Shown one piece after another: positions 27,600 through 35,805 of a stretch of DNA of 64,000 nt (position 1 is its first letter; every line of letters begins with the position of its first letter). The position numbers and the translations under genes are program-made. The DNA comes from Streptomyces aureocirculatus (GTDB lineage Bacteria; Actinomycetota; Actinomycetes; Streptomycetales; Streptomycetaceae). The notes beneath the pieces were generated by a model that worked only from the letters and a program-made list of their open reading frames with translations, made no database searches and was not told the DNA's origin. The DNA is taken from the NCBI RefSeq assembly GCF_000720475.1, contig NZ_JOAP01000040.1, positions 1 to 64,000 of the forward strand, in the 5' to 3' direction.

Positions 27600-27666
27600 G
27601 GGGCCCCTTTCGCGTACGGTGGACGGCTGCTCAATACGGGCAGCAGCACGTCAGGAAAGGGGCCCC
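27600..27666 (+). promoter_or_regulatory. 12-bp inverted repeat over the HelD-like gene leader
   Basis: GGGGCCCCTTTC (27600-27611) is perfectly complementary to GAAAGGGGCCCC (27655-27666), whose purine-rich half is the Shine-Dalgarno of the GTG at 27668. A 6-bp stem (GCTGCT/AGCAGC) forms inside the loop. Either an operator or a translation-blocking hairpin; a -10-like TACGGT (27614-27619) sits inside the loop. Confidence 0.6.
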
Positions 27667-27667
27667 G

Positions 27668-30292
27668 GTGGCCGACGTACGCGACCGCGAGATCAGCGTC
27701 GAACAGGAGCATCTCGACCAGGTCTACCGGCGCCTCGAAGAGAAGATCCACGAGGCCGAGTTCCTGATGAACGACGCCGCCAAGCGGTCTCAGGTGGGCA
27801 CGCCGGGCGCGCTCGCCGAACGGGACGCGCAGGTGTTCCGCGCGGGCGTCCATCTCAACCGCCTCAACAACGAGTTCGAGGACTTCCTCTTCGGCCGTAT
27901 CGACCTGTTGCCCGGCAAGGACGGAAAGAAGGGCCCCGACGGCGCGTACACGGCGGTCGAGCCCGCCGAGGGGGCGGTCCGGGAGGTCGAGGACGGTGGG
28001 CCCGACGGGTCCGACGGGTCCGACGGGTCCGACGGGTCCGACGGGGACTGCGGGACTGACGGGGCCCCCAGGGACGGCGGGGGCAGCGAGACTGCTGGTG
28101 CTGGTGCTGGTGCTGGTGCTGGTGCTGCGCGGCGGTTGGTGGCCGATATCGCGGAGACCCTGCACATCGGCCGCATCGGCGTGCTCGACGCGGACTACTC
28201 CCCGCTGGTCATCGACTGGCGCGCGCCCGCGGCCGCGCCCTTCTACCGCTCGACCCCGGTCGATCCCGGCCGGGTCGTGCGCCGGCGCGTCATCCGCTCC
28301 AAGGGCCGCAGGGTCCTGGGCGTCGAGGACGACCTGATGCGCCCGGAGCTGACGGCGTTCCTGAACGGCGAGCAACTGCCCGTCATCGGTGACGGCGCCC
28401 TGATGGCCGCGCTCGGCCAGGCCCGCAGCCACACCATGCGGGACATCGTGGCGTCGATCCAGGCGGAGCAGGACCTGGTGATCCGCGCTCCGGCCGCCTC
28501 GGTGACGTACGTGGAGGGCGGCCCCGGCACGGGCAAGACCGCCGTCGCCCTGCACCGCGCGGCCTACCTCCTCTACCAGGACCGGCGCCGGTACGCGGGC
28601 GGCATCCTCATCGTCTCCCCGACCCCGCTGCTCGTCGCCTACACGGAGGGCGTCCTGCCGTCCCTCGGCGAGGAGGGCCAGGTGGCGATCCGGGCGGTCG
28701 GCTCCCTGGTCGACGGCATCGAGGCCACGGTCTACGACACCCCAGCGGTGGCTCGTGTCAAGGGTTCGTCCCGCATGATGAGGGTCCTGCGCCGGGCGGC
28801 ACGGGGCGCCTTGGAGTCCCCACCCGGTGCCGCGAGCACCGCCCGTGCCGGGGGCGCCGCCCCCGCTGCGGCCGCTCCCGCTGTGGGCAACCGGTCCGCC
28901 CAGAGGGCGGAACGGGTGGGCACAGCCGACCCGCACCCGCCAACGGCGAACGCCCGACAACTCGCCTTCGGCGAGGACGACACCGAAGCCGAAGGCGAGG
29001 AGACAGGGGCGCCATCCACCCCCGCACGCCTACGCGTAGTGGCCTTCGGCCGCCGCCTGGAACTCGGCGCCGAGCAACTGCACCGAATCCGCCAGACGGC
29101 ACTGAGCGGTACAGCCCCCGTCAACCTCCTGCGCCCCCGCGCCCGGAAACTTCTCCTGGACGCCCTCTGGGAGCAGTCCGGCGCCGCAGGCAGGCACGAC
29201 GACCCGGAACTCGCGGCCGAACTCCGCTCGTCCTTCGACGACGACATCACCTCCGAGGACGACTTCCTGGCCTTCCTCGACGCCTGGTGGCCCGAGCTCA
29301 CCCCGCGCGCCGTGCTCACCGCGATGGGCGACGAGCGCAGCCTGCACCGCTGGGCGCGCCGCGTCCTGAACCCCGGCGAGATCCGCAAGGTCGCCCGCTC
29401 CCTGAGACGCGACGCCCTGTCCGTGCACGACGTGGCGCTGCTCGACGAGCTGCAGGCGATCCTCGGTACGCCGCACCGGCCCCGCAAGAAGAAGGAGCTC
29501 GACCCGCTCGACCTGCTCACCGGCCTTGACGAGCTGATGCCGCAGCGCGAGGAGTCCCAGCGCGAGCGCGCCGAACGCCTGGCGGCGGAGCGCACCGAGT
29601 ACGCGCATGTGATCGTGGACGAGGCGCAGGACGTGACGCCCATGCAGTGGCGCATGATCGGCCGCCGCGGCAGGCACGCGACCTGGACGGTCGTCGGTGA
29701 CCCGGCGCAGTCCTCCTGGTCCGACCCGGACGAGGCGGGCGCGGCCAGGGACGAGGCCCTCGGCACCCGCCCGCGCCGCCGCTTCACCCTCACCGTCAAC
29801 TACCGCAACCCCGCCGAGATCGCCGAACTCGCCGCGAAGGTCCTGGCCCTCGCGATGCCAGGATCCGATGCGCCGTCCGCGGTCCGCTCCACCGGCATCG
29901 AGCCGCGCTTCGCCGTCGTCGGCCGCGCGGCGGGGGACGGCGGCGGGCGCGAGGGCGCCCTCGGCCGGTCGGTGCGCGAGGAGGCGGCCCGCCTGCTCGA
30001 CCGGGTCGATGGCACCGTCGGCGTGGTCGTGGCCATGAACCGCAGGGAACAGGCGGCCCGCTGGCTCGACGGTCTCGGGGAGCGCGTCGTCGCCCTCGGC
30101 AGCCTGGAGGCCAAGGGCCTGGAGTACGACGCGACGCTCGTCGTCTCGCCCGCCGAGATCGCCGACGAGTCCCCTGCGGGCCTGCGGGTGCTGTACGTGG
30201 CGCTGACCCGCGCCACACAGCAGCTCACCGTCCTGTCGGGCGAACGGGATGACCCTGACGGGCAGGGCGTGCCGGACCTGCTGCGGGAGTGA
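27668..30292 (+). CDS. HelD-like UvrD-family ATPase (RNA polymerase-associated)
   Basis: An 874-aa superfamily 1 helicase-like protein. A coiled N-terminal arm (about 8-80) precedes an Asp/Gly/Ser and Ala/Gly low-complexity insert (about 110-155). Motifs: Walker A GGPGTGKTAV (Lys290), DEAQ Walker B (Asp651, VIVDEAQDVTPMQW), GDPAQSSW, LTVNYRNPAE, SLEAKGLEYD and VALTRATQQL. This matches the HelD group, which removes or recycles stalled RNA polymerase; the Streptomyces relative HelR confers rifamycin tolerance, but this copy may be a different paralogue. The long insert at about 390-450 lacks known motifs. GTG 27668 opens the typical VADVRDREISVEQEHLDQVY. Confidence 0.85.
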   Translation: MADVRDREISVEQEHLDQVYRRLEEKIHEAEFLMNDAAKRSQVGTPGALAERDAQVFRAGVHLNRLNNEFEDFLFGRIDLLPGKDGKKGPDGAYTAVEPAEGAVREVEDGGPDGSDGSDGSDGSDGDCGTDGAPRDGGGSETAGAGAGAGAGAARRLVADIAETLHIGRIGVLDADYSPLVIDWRAPAAAPFYRSTPVDPGRVVRRRVIRSKGRRVLGVEDDLMRPELTAFLNGEQLPVIGDGALMAALGQARSHTMRDIVASIQAEQDLVIRAPAASVTYVEGGPGTGKTAVALHRAAYLLYQDRRRYAGGILIVSPTPLLVAYTEGVLPSLGEEGQVAIRAVGSLVDGIEATVYDTPAVARVKGSSRMMRVLRRAARGALESPPGAASTARAGGAAPAAAAPAVGNRSAQRAERVGTADPHPPTANARQLAFGEDDTEAEGEETGAPSTPARLRVVAFGRRLELGAEQLHRIRQTALSGTAPVNLLRPRARKLLLDALWEQSGAAGRHDDPELAAELRSSFDDDITSEDDFLAFLDAWWPELTPRAVLTAMGDERSLHRWARRVLNPGEIRKVARSLRRDALSVHDVALLDELQAILGTPHRPRKKKELDPLDLLTGLDELMPQREESQRERAERLAAERTEYAHVIVDEAQDVTPMQWRMIGRRGRHATWTVVGDPAQSSWSDPDEAGAARDEALGTRPRRRFTLTVNYRNPAEIAELAAKVLALAMPGSDAPSAVRSTGIEPRFAVVGRAAGDGGGREGALGRSVREEAARLLDRVDGTVGVVVAMNRREQAARWLDGLGERVVALGSLEAKGLEYDATLVVSPAEIADESPAGLRVLYVALTRATQQLTVLSGERDDPDGQGVPDLLRE
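28004..28126 (+). repeat. In-frame 9-bp and 6-bp tandem repeats
   Basis: Four and a half copies of gacgggtcc (28004-28046, encoding DGS) and five copies of gctggt (28094-28126, encoding AG) build the low-complexity insert of the HelD-like protein. Confidence 0.9.
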
Positions 30293-30387
30293 CCGTCAGG
30301 GCTGTCCGGCGGTGACCGTCAGGGCAGCGCGCGAGTGAACGTCACGACGGCGCGCCGTACGCCGGGGGCGAATCCGCGGGATGGGAA

Positions 30388-30415
30388 TTGCCTTACGGGG
30401 TTCGTTTGTTACCTT
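30388..30415 (+). promoter_or_regulatory. Promoter of candidate small RNA
   Basis: TTGCCT (30388-30393), 16-bp spacer, TACCTT (30410-30415), close to the HrdB consensus. It lies in the 429-bp gap between the HelD-like gene and the malic enzyme gene, facing no start codon. Confidence 0.6.
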
Positions 30416-30421
30416 TGATGT

Positions 30422-30557
30422 GGCACCGGCCCGATCCAAGCCCCCGGGCCCAACCTTCGTCGCTACGAGCGACCACTTGCCGCGAGGCGAGCATGGCGGG
30501 TCGGTGTCACTCAGCGTAAGAAGAGGTCCGCGTCACCCAGTGGCGCGGGCCTCTTTG
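30422..30557 (+). ncRNA. Candidate small non-coding RNA
   Basis: The interval runs from a good promoter to an intrinsic terminator, about 135 nt. It lacks a convincing reading frame but folds into stems such as GTCGCT-acg-AGCGAC (near 30459-30473) and CTTGCCGCG/CGAGC-type pairs. I recall an S. coelicolor small RNA (scr2952) at the SCO2952 position, which would be this place, but cannot verify it. Ends are approximate. Confidence 0.55.
30521..30555 (+). terminator. Intrinsic terminator
   Basis: AAGAGGTCCGCG (30521-30532) pairs with CGCGGGCCTCTT (30544-30555), one G-T pair, followed by T. It ends the candidate small RNA. Confidence 0.75.
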
Positions 30558-30567
30558 CGTTCCCCTC

Positions 30568-30596
30568 TTTCTGTTTCCGTTAACTTCTCGTATGGT
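30568..30596 (+). promoter_or_regulatory. Candidate malic enzyme promoter
   Basis: TTTCTG (30568-30573), 17-bp spacer, TATGGT (30591-30596). The leader is about 120 nt and contains a small inverted repeat GAAC-aaaac-GTTC near 30624. Confidence 0.45.
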
Positions 30597-30721
30597 GGAA
30601 GTCGTTTTCCGAAAGCAGAGTGAACAAAACGTTCGTAATCCGATGCGGCTACCGCGTACTCAGTGGTAGGTGCGACGATCGAACGGCAACAGCTACAAGG
30701 TGAAAGCAGAGGAAGTCCGCC

Positions 30722-32164
30722 ATGGCAACGGCGCCCAGCGTCTCCTACTCGATGACGGTCAGGCTGGAGGTGCCCGCGAGCGGAACCGCGGTCTCCCAGC
30801 TCACCACGGCCGTGGAGTCCTCCGGCGGCTCCGTCACCGGCCTCGACGTCACGGCGTCCGGCCATGAGAAGCTGCGCATCGACGTCACGATCGCGGCGAG
30901 TTCCACGTCGCACGCCGACGAGATCGTCGAGGAACTGCGCGGCATCGAGGGCGTCACCCTCGGCAAGGTCTCCGACCGTACGTTCCTGATGCACCTCGGC
31001 GGCAAGATCGAGATGCAGTCGAAGCACCCCATTCGCAACCGCGACGACCTCTCCATGGTCTACACACCGGGTGTCGCCCGCGTGTGCATGGCCATCGCGG
31101 AGAACCCCGAGGACGCGCGCCGCCTCACCATCAAGCGCAACTCCGTCGCGGTCGTGACGGACGGCTCCGCGGTGCTCGGCCTCGGCAACATCGGCCCGAA
31201 GGCCGCCCTCCCGGTGATGGAGGGCAAGGCGGCCCTCTTCAAGCGCTTCGCCGGTATCGACGCCTGGCCGCTGTGCCTGGACACCCAGGACACCGACGCG
31301 ATCGTCGAGATCGTCAAGGCCATCGCGCCCGGCTTCGCCGGCATCAACCTGGAGGACATCTCCGCGCCGCGCTGCTTCGAGATCGAGGCCCGGCTCCGTG
31401 AGGCCCTCGACATCCCGGTCTTCCACGACGACCAGCACGGCACCGCGATCGTCGTCCTCGCCGCCCTGACCAACGCGCTGCGCGTGGTGGGCAAGGGCAT
31501 CGGGGACGTCCGCGTCGTCATGTCCGGCGCCGGAGCGGCCGGTACGGCCATCCTCAAGCTGCTGCTCGCCGCGGGCGTCAAGCACGCCGTCGTCGCCGAC
31601 ATCCACGGCGTGGTGCACGCGGGCCGCGAGGACCTGGCGTCCGCCGCCACGGACACCGACCAGGGTTCGCAACTGCGCTGGATCGCCGACAACACCAACC
31701 CCGAGGGCGTCACCGGCACCCTCAAGCAGGCCGTCGTGGGCGCCGACGTGTTCATCGGCGTGTCGGCCCCGAACGTGCTCGACGGCGACGATGTCGCCGC
31801 CATGGCGGACGACGCGATCGTGTTCGCGCTCGCGAACCCGGATCCGGAGGTCGACCCCGCAATCGCCCGCGAGACGGCGGCAGTTGTGGCCACGGGCCGC
31901 TCCGACTTCCCCAACCAGATCAACAACGTCCTGGTCTTCCCCGGCGTCTTCCGCGGCCTGCTCGACGCCCAGTCGCGTACGGTCAACACGGAAATGATGC
32001 TGGCCGCCGCCACCGCCCTGGCGGACGTGGTCACCGAGGACGAGCTGAACCCGAACTACATCATCCCCAGCGTCTTCAACGACAAGGTCGCGGGCGCGGT
32101 CGCCGGAGCGGTGCGCGGCGCCGCCAAGGCGGCGGGGGCCGCTGTGACGGGTACCACGGCCTGA
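30722..32164 (+). CDS. NAD-dependent malic enzyme with ACT domain
   Basis: Oxidative decarboxylation of malate to pyruvate. The 480-aa protein has an N-terminal ACT-like domain (about 8-82: SYSMTVRLEVPASGTAVSQL), a possible allosteric sensor, then the malic enzyme core: VYTPGVARVC, the metal-binding NLEDISAPRCFE and FHDDQHGTA, and the nucleotide-binding SGAGAAGTAIL. The catalytic Tyr and Lys segment (VYTPGV, EGKAALFKRF) is intact. The acid residues following the nucleotide loop favour NAD over NADP; I recall S. coelicolor SCO2951 as the NAD-specific enzyme. ATG 30722 is preceded by AGAGGAAG. Confidence 0.92.
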   Translation: MATAPSVSYSMTVRLEVPASGTAVSQLTTAVESSGGSVTGLDVTASGHEKLRIDVTIAASSTSHADEIVEELRGIEGVTLGKVSDRTFLMHLGGKIEMQSKHPIRNRDDLSMVYTPGVARVCMAIAENPEDARRLTIKRNSVAVVTDGSAVLGLGNIGPKAALPVMEGKAALFKRFAGIDAWPLCLDTQDTDAIVEIVKAIAPGFAGINLEDISAPRCFEIEARLREALDIPVFHDDQHGTAIVVLAALTNALRVVGKGIGDVRVVMSGAGAAGTAILKLLLAAGVKHAVVADIHGVVHAGREDLASAATDTDQGSQLRWIADNTNPEGVTGTLKQAVVGADVFIGVSAPNVLDGDDVAAMADDAIVFALANPDPEVDPAIARETAAVVATGRSDFPNQINNVLVFPGVFRGLLDAQSRTVNTEMMLAAATALADVVTEDELNPNYIIPSVFNDKVAGAVAGAVRGAAKAAGAAVTGTTA

Positions 32165-32563
32165 CCGCACGGCGCGTCGCGGAACGCGGCGCCCGTGACG
32201 GCCCTCTAGGGTGGCGGGACGCGGGCCTCAGGGCCCGCAGCGGCCCTACCGGGCCCCAAGGGCCCCGCACCGGCCCCACGCCGGTCCGTCGGGGCACGCG
32301 GGTCCGGCACCGGGAGCGGACGGAGCGTCACCATTTCGAGGCACCCAGCCGAGAAAGGGGCGCTTTTCGTGTGACTTCCACGGGTGCCGGATTGGCTTTC
32401 CCGCCGCAGGTGGGGGCAGGATGCGTCTCTGGGCGCGAGGGTCCGACGGGGACCCGGTCCGGGGCTCGCCTGAGGACCCTGGCAGCATCGGCTTCGCTGT
32501 GCCCGGTATGCGGCTCCGCCGCGTGGCACGCCTCAACAGCAAGAAGAACACGGGAGTACAAAC
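32165..32563. other. Intergenic region / hupA leader
   Basis: 399 bp without a gene. GCGGGCC-tca-GGCCCGC-type hairpin at 32221-32238 and another GC-rich stem (gggccccaagggcccc, near 32253) probably end the malic enzyme transcript. The rest should hold the hupA promoter and a long leader; I see no clear -35/-10. GGGAG at 32551-32555 is the hupA ribosome binding site. Confidence 0.5.
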
Positions 32564-32845
32564 ATGAACCGCAGTGAGCTGGTGGCCGCGCTGGCCGACC
32601 GCGCAGAGGTGACCCGCAAGGACGCCGACGCCGTGCTGGCCGCGTTCGCCGAGACCGTCGGCGAGATCGTTGCCAAGGGCGACGAGAAGGTCACCATCCC
32701 CGGCTTCCTGACCTTCGAGCGCACGCACCGTGCCGCTCGCACCGCCCGCAACCCGCAGACCGGCGAGCCGATCAACATTCCGGCCGGCTACAGCGTCAAG
32801 GTCTCGGCGGGCTCCAAGCTCAAGGAAGCAGCCAAGGGCAAGTAA
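32564..32845 (+). CDS. hupA: Nucleoid-associated protein HU (HupA)
   Basis: A 93-aa histone-like DNA-bending protein. The whole HU fold is present: helical N-terminus (MNRSELVAALADRAEV), the dimer core (VTIPGFLTFERTHRAARTARNP) and the beta-arm tip motif RNPQTGEPINIPAG that inserts into the minor groove. The length equals the vegetative HupA of Streptomyces and lacks the long lysine-rich tail of HupS. A strong terminator follows at 32870. Confidence 0.97.
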   Translation: MNRSELVAALADRAEVTRKDADAVLAAFAETVGEIVAKGDEKVTIPGFLTFERTHRAARTARNPQTGEPINIPAGYSVKVSAGSKLKEAAKGK

Positions 32846-32869
32846 GCAGGCCTCTGGCCCTGTGCAGCG

Positions 32870-32901
32870 AAGGGCGGCCACCCCGTGGGGTGGCCGCCCT
32901 T
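32870..32901. terminator. Strong intrinsic terminator between hupA and murA
   Basis: A perfect 15-bp stem (32870-32884 with 32887-32901). The stem alone could work in both directions between the convergent genes. Confidence 0.9.
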
Positions 32902-32920
32902 CTGCGTGCCGTCAAAAGAT

Positions 32921-32945
32921 GGCCTCAAACGCCGGCCGGGCTGAA
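32921..32945. repeat. Dispersed Streptomyces intergenic repeat, copy 2
   Basis: Shortened form of the element at 6334 (cctcaaacgccggccgggct), here just past the end of murA. Confidence 0.7.
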
Positions 32946-32956
32946 TCTGCCCGGCT

Positions 32957-34303
32957 TCAGCTCGCCGGCTGGCCCGGGAGTTCTACCTTCGCTCCCAGTT
33001 CCACGAGCTTGTCCATGAAGTTCTCGTAGCCTCGGTTGATCAGGTCGATGCCGTGGACCCGGGACGTGCCCTGGGCCGCGAGGGCGGCGATGAGGTACGA
33101 GAAGCCGCCCCGGAGGTCCGGGATGACCAGGTCGGCGCCCTGGAGCTTGGTGGGGCCGCTCACGACCGCCGAGTGCAGGAAGTTGCGCTGCCCGAAGCGG
33201 CAGTCGGAGCCGCCGAGGCACTCGCGGTAGAGCTGGATGTGCGCACCCATCTGGTTGAGCGCCGAGGTGAAGCCGAGCCGGGACTCGTAGACCGTCTCGT
33301 GGACGATGGACAGGCCCGTGGCCTGCGTCAGGGCGACCACCAGGGGCTGCTGCCAGTCGGTCTGGAAGCCGGGGTGGACGTCCGTCTCCAGGGCGATGGA
33401 TTTGAGCTGGCCGCCCGGGTGCCAGAACCGGATGCCCTCGTCGTCGATCTCGAAGGCACCGCCCACCTTCCGGTAGGTGTTCAGGAACGTCATCATCGAG
33501 CGCTGGAGGGCGCCGCGGACGTAGATGTTGCCTTCGGTCGCGAGCGCCGCGGACGCCCAGGAGGCGGCCTCCAGGCGGTCAGGCAGGGCCTGGTGGGTGT
33601 AGCCGCCGAGGGTGTCCACACCGGTGACGCGGATGGTCCTGTCGGTGTCCATCGCGATGATCGCGCCCATTTTCTGCAGGACGCAGATCAGGTCCTCGAT
33701 CTCGGGCTCCACGGCGGCGTTGGACAGCACCGTGACGCCCTCCGCGAGGACGGCCGTGAGCAGCACCTGCTCGGTGGCGCCCACGGACGGGTACGGCAGC
33801 CGGATCTTGGTGCCGCGCAGCCGCTGCGGGGCCTCCAGGTACTGGCCGTCGGCACGCTTCTCGATGGTCGCGCCGAACTGGCGGAGCACCTCGAAGTGGA
33901 AGTCGATGGGACGGCCGCCGATGTCGCAGCCGCCGAGGCCCGGGATGAAGGCGTGCCCGAGGCGGTGCAGGAGCGGCCCGCAGAACAGGATCGGAATGCG
34001 CGACGAACCCGCGTGCGCGTCGATGTCGGCGACGTTCGCGCTCTCCACGTGCGAGGGGTCCATGACGAGCTCGCCCGGCTCCTCACCGGGGCGGACCGTC
34101 ACACCGTGCAACTGCAGCAGGCCGCGCACGACGCGGACGTCTCGGATGTCGGGGACGTTGCGCAGCCGGCTCGGTGCGCTGCCGAGCAGGGCGGCGACCA
34201 TGGCCTTGGGCACGAGGTTCTTCGCGCCGCGGACACGGATCTCACCCTCCAGCGGGGTGCCGCCGTGGACAAGCAGTACGTCTTGGGTGCCGGTGACGGT
34301 CAT
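32957..34303 (-). CDS. murA: UDP-N-acetylglucosamine 1-carboxyvinyltransferase family protein
   Basis: EPSP-synthase-fold enzyme of 448 aa that transfers enolpyruvate from PEP to UDP-GlcNAc, the first committed step of peptidoglycan synthesis. The N-terminal GGTPLEGEIRVRGAKNLVPKAMVAALL carries the conserved Lys-Asn pair. The catalytic-loop cysteine is retained (Cys126 in LGGCDIGGRPIDFH), unlike the Asp of mycobacteria, so fosfomycin sensitivity is expected at this position. It is about 25 residues longer than E. coli MurA. Streptomyces usually has a second MurA, so this may be one of two. It converges on hupA and diverges from yqgE. Confidence 0.92.
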   Translation of the reverse strand: MTVTGTQDVLLVHGGTPLEGEIRVRGAKNLVPKAMVAALLGSAPSRLRNVPDIRDVRVVRGLLQLHGVTVRPGEEPGELVMDPSHVESANVADIDAHAGSSRIPILFCGPLLHRLGHAFIPGLGGCDIGGRPIDFHFEVLRQFGATIEKRADGQYLEAPQRLRGTKIRLPYPSVGATEQVLLTAVLAEGVTVLSNAAVEPEIEDLICVLQKMGAIIAMDTDRTIRVTGVDTLGGYTHQALPDRLEAASWASAALATEGNIYVRGALQRSMMTFLNTYRKVGGAFEIDDEGIRFWHPGGQLKSIALETDVHPGFQTDWQQPLVVALTQATGLSIVHETVYESRLGFTSALNQMGAHIQLYRECLGGSDCRFGQRNFLHSAVVSGPTKLQGADLVIPDLRGGFSYLIAALAAQGTSRVHGIDLINRGYENFMDKLVELGAKVELPGQPAS

Positions 34304-34556
34304 GAATCTCGCGTTCCGAAGAGGTGGACGGGGGGATCAAAGGGCAAGCGTAATGGCCGCGTACCCCCCTTGAGTAAGCCCGAGGCGGGCTCAGACACGT
34401 CATGACTCCGCTACAACACGAACCGTGCGGAACCGGACGCTCACGGTCACTGGACCGACAGTGCGCCCCAGGCGCCCCGGCGCCCGCTGAGCTGGGTTCC
34501 CCCGCGTCGGCCCATTGGCTCCCCGTCCGGGCCCGGGATGCGGGATCATGTCTGGC

Positions 34557-35117
34557 ATGACCGAGGTGTCCTCGCTCACAGGGCGGCTGCTCGTGGCCAC
34601 GCCTGCCCTGTCGGACCCCAATTTCGACCGTGCGGTGGTGCTGCTCCTCGACCACGACGAGGAGGGCTCCCTCGGGGTGGTGCTCAACCGGCCGACCCCG
34701 GTGGGCGTCGAGGACATCCTGGAGGGCTGGGGCGACCTCGCGGGCGCGCCGGGCGTGGTCTTCCAGGGCGGCCCGGTCTCGCTCGACTCCGCCCTCGGCG
34801 TCGCGGTGATCCCCGGCGACGAGGGTCCCCTCGGCTGGCGCCGGGTGCACGGCGCCATCGGCCTCGTCGACCTGGAGGCCCCGCCGGAGCTGCTCGCCTC
34901 CGCCCTCGGCAGCCTGCGGATCTTCGCCGGGTACGCCGGGTGGGGACCGGGCCAGTTGGAGGACGAACTCGCCGAAGGTGCCTGGTACGTGGTCGAGTCC
35001 GAGCCGGGCGACGTGTCATCGCCGGACCCGGAGCGGCTGTGGCGCGCGGTCCTGCGGCGACAGCGCAGCGAGTTGGCGATGGTGGCCACGTACCCGGACG
35101 ACGCGTCCTTGAATTGA
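34557..35117 (+). CDS. YqgE/AlgH family protein (DUF179)
   Basis: A 186-aa protein with the full DUF179 signature: LTGRLLVATPAL at the start, DPNFDRAVVLLLDHDEEGSLGVVLNRP, FQGGPVSLDSALG, and FAGYAGWGPGQLEDEL. The family is widespread, structurally known and of uncertain function (AlgH was first linked to alginate regulation). The ATG at 34557 is preferred because it begins the conserved region; an ATG at 34548 is close by and no strong Shine-Dalgarno decides. It diverges from murA across about 250 bp that must hold both promoters. Confidence 0.88.
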   Translation: MTEVSSLTGRLLVATPALSDPNFDRAVVLLLDHDEEGSLGVVLNRPTPVGVEDILEGWGDLAGAPGVVFQGGPVSLDSALGVAVIPGDEGPLGWRRVHGAIGLVDLEAPPELLASALGSLRIFAGYAGWGPGQLEDELAEGAWYVVESEPGDVSSPDPERLWRAVLRRQRSELAMVATYPDDASLN

Positions 35118-35181
35118 CGTTCAGGTGGCTCCGGCGCCTTGCGCTGCCAGCACGCGCCCGGCGTGAGTACCCTTGGCAGCT

Positions 35182-35478
35182 ATGAGCACTCTTGAGCCCG
35201 AGCCCGAGCGCGGGGCAGGTACGGGGACCCTCGTAGAGCCGACGCCGCAGGTGTCGCACGGTGACGGCGACCACGAGCGCTATGCGCACTATGTCCAGAA
35301 GGACAAGATCATGGCGAGCGCTCTCGACGGTACGCCCGTCGTGGCGCTCTGCGGCAAGGTGTGGGTCCCCGGCCGCGACCCCAAGAAGTATCCCGTCTGT
35401 CCCATGTGCAAGGAGATCTACGAGTCCATGAGTGCGGGGGGCGACAAGGACAAGGGCGGCAAGGACGGCAAGAAGTAG
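35182..35478 (+). CDS. DUF3039 protein
   Basis: A 98-aa soluble protein of a family restricted to actinobacteria. The conserved part is HYVQKDKIMASALDGTPVVALCGKVWVP followed by a CPMCKEI knuckle; Cys at ALCGK together with CPMC could bind a metal. The acidic N-terminal and Lys/Gly/Asp-rich C-terminal tails are variable. ATG 35182 lies after a TTG that is an unlikely start. No function is known to me. A strong terminator follows directly. Confidence 0.85.
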   Translation: MSTLEPEPERGAGTGTLVEPTPQVSHGDGDHERYAHYVQKDKIMASALDGTPVVALCGKVWVPGRDPKKYPVCPMCKEIYESMSAGGDKDKGGKDGKK

Positions 35479-35505
35479 CCGCCCTCTCGGCCGGCCGACC
35501 ACTCG

Positions 35506-35544
35506 GGGCCCCGGTACGCGCAGGTGCTGTGCGTACCGGGGCCC
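35506..35544 (+). terminator. Strong terminator after the DUF3039 gene
   Basis: Perfect 14-bp stem (35506-35519 with 35531-35544) and an 11-base loop. Confidence 0.85.
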
Positions 35545-35619
35545 ACGTGCGTGGGGGCTTTTTCGCCGCTTCGCGGCGGTTTCCCACCCACCCACCCACC
35601 CGTTACTGGCGGCTCCACC

Positions 35620-35747
35620 GTGCCGTCGGGCGGTTGCTGCGTCCCGCCCCTCCGTGCCGCCGGGCGGTTGCTGCGTCCCGCCCCTCCGTGCCGCCGGGCG
35701 GTTGCTGCGTCCCGCCCCTCCGTGCCGTCGGGTGGTTGCTGCGCCCG
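35620..35747. repeat. 34-bp tandem hairpin repeat
   Basis: Units at 35620, 35654 and 35688 (34 bp each) and a partial fourth at 35722. Each full unit contains GGGCGG-ttgctgcgtc-CCGCCC, so the array is a row of identical short hairpins. A CCCA run (35584-35600) precedes it. Confidence 0.92.
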
Positions 35748-35748
35748 T

Positions 35749-35785
35749 GTTGCAGCCCGCGCAACGCCTCTTTTGCAGGCTGCAA
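35749..35785. promoter_or_regulatory. TTGCAG palindromes upstream of hexosaminidase
   Basis: GTTGC-7-GCAAC (35749-35765) and TTGCAG-g-CTGCAA (35773-35785); TTGCAGCC at 35750 also pairs with GGCTGCAA at 35778. TTGCA-type half-sites are used by LacI-family sugar regulators such as MalR in Streptomyces, so an operator is likely. It is not the DasR consensus. Confidence 0.55.
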
Positions 35786-35805
35786 TCGCATGGCAGCCTC
35801 CTCCC

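Noticed and set aside
30381..30623. 80-codon frame in the malic enzyme upstream region
   Set aside because: No ribosome binding site or protein-like composition, and it spans the candidate terminator.
35620..35747. CRISPR-like array
   Set aside because: Contiguous 34-bp tandem units without spacers.
35749..35785. DasR box at the hexosaminidase gene
   Set aside because: No resemblance to the ACTGGTCTAGACCACT-type consensus.
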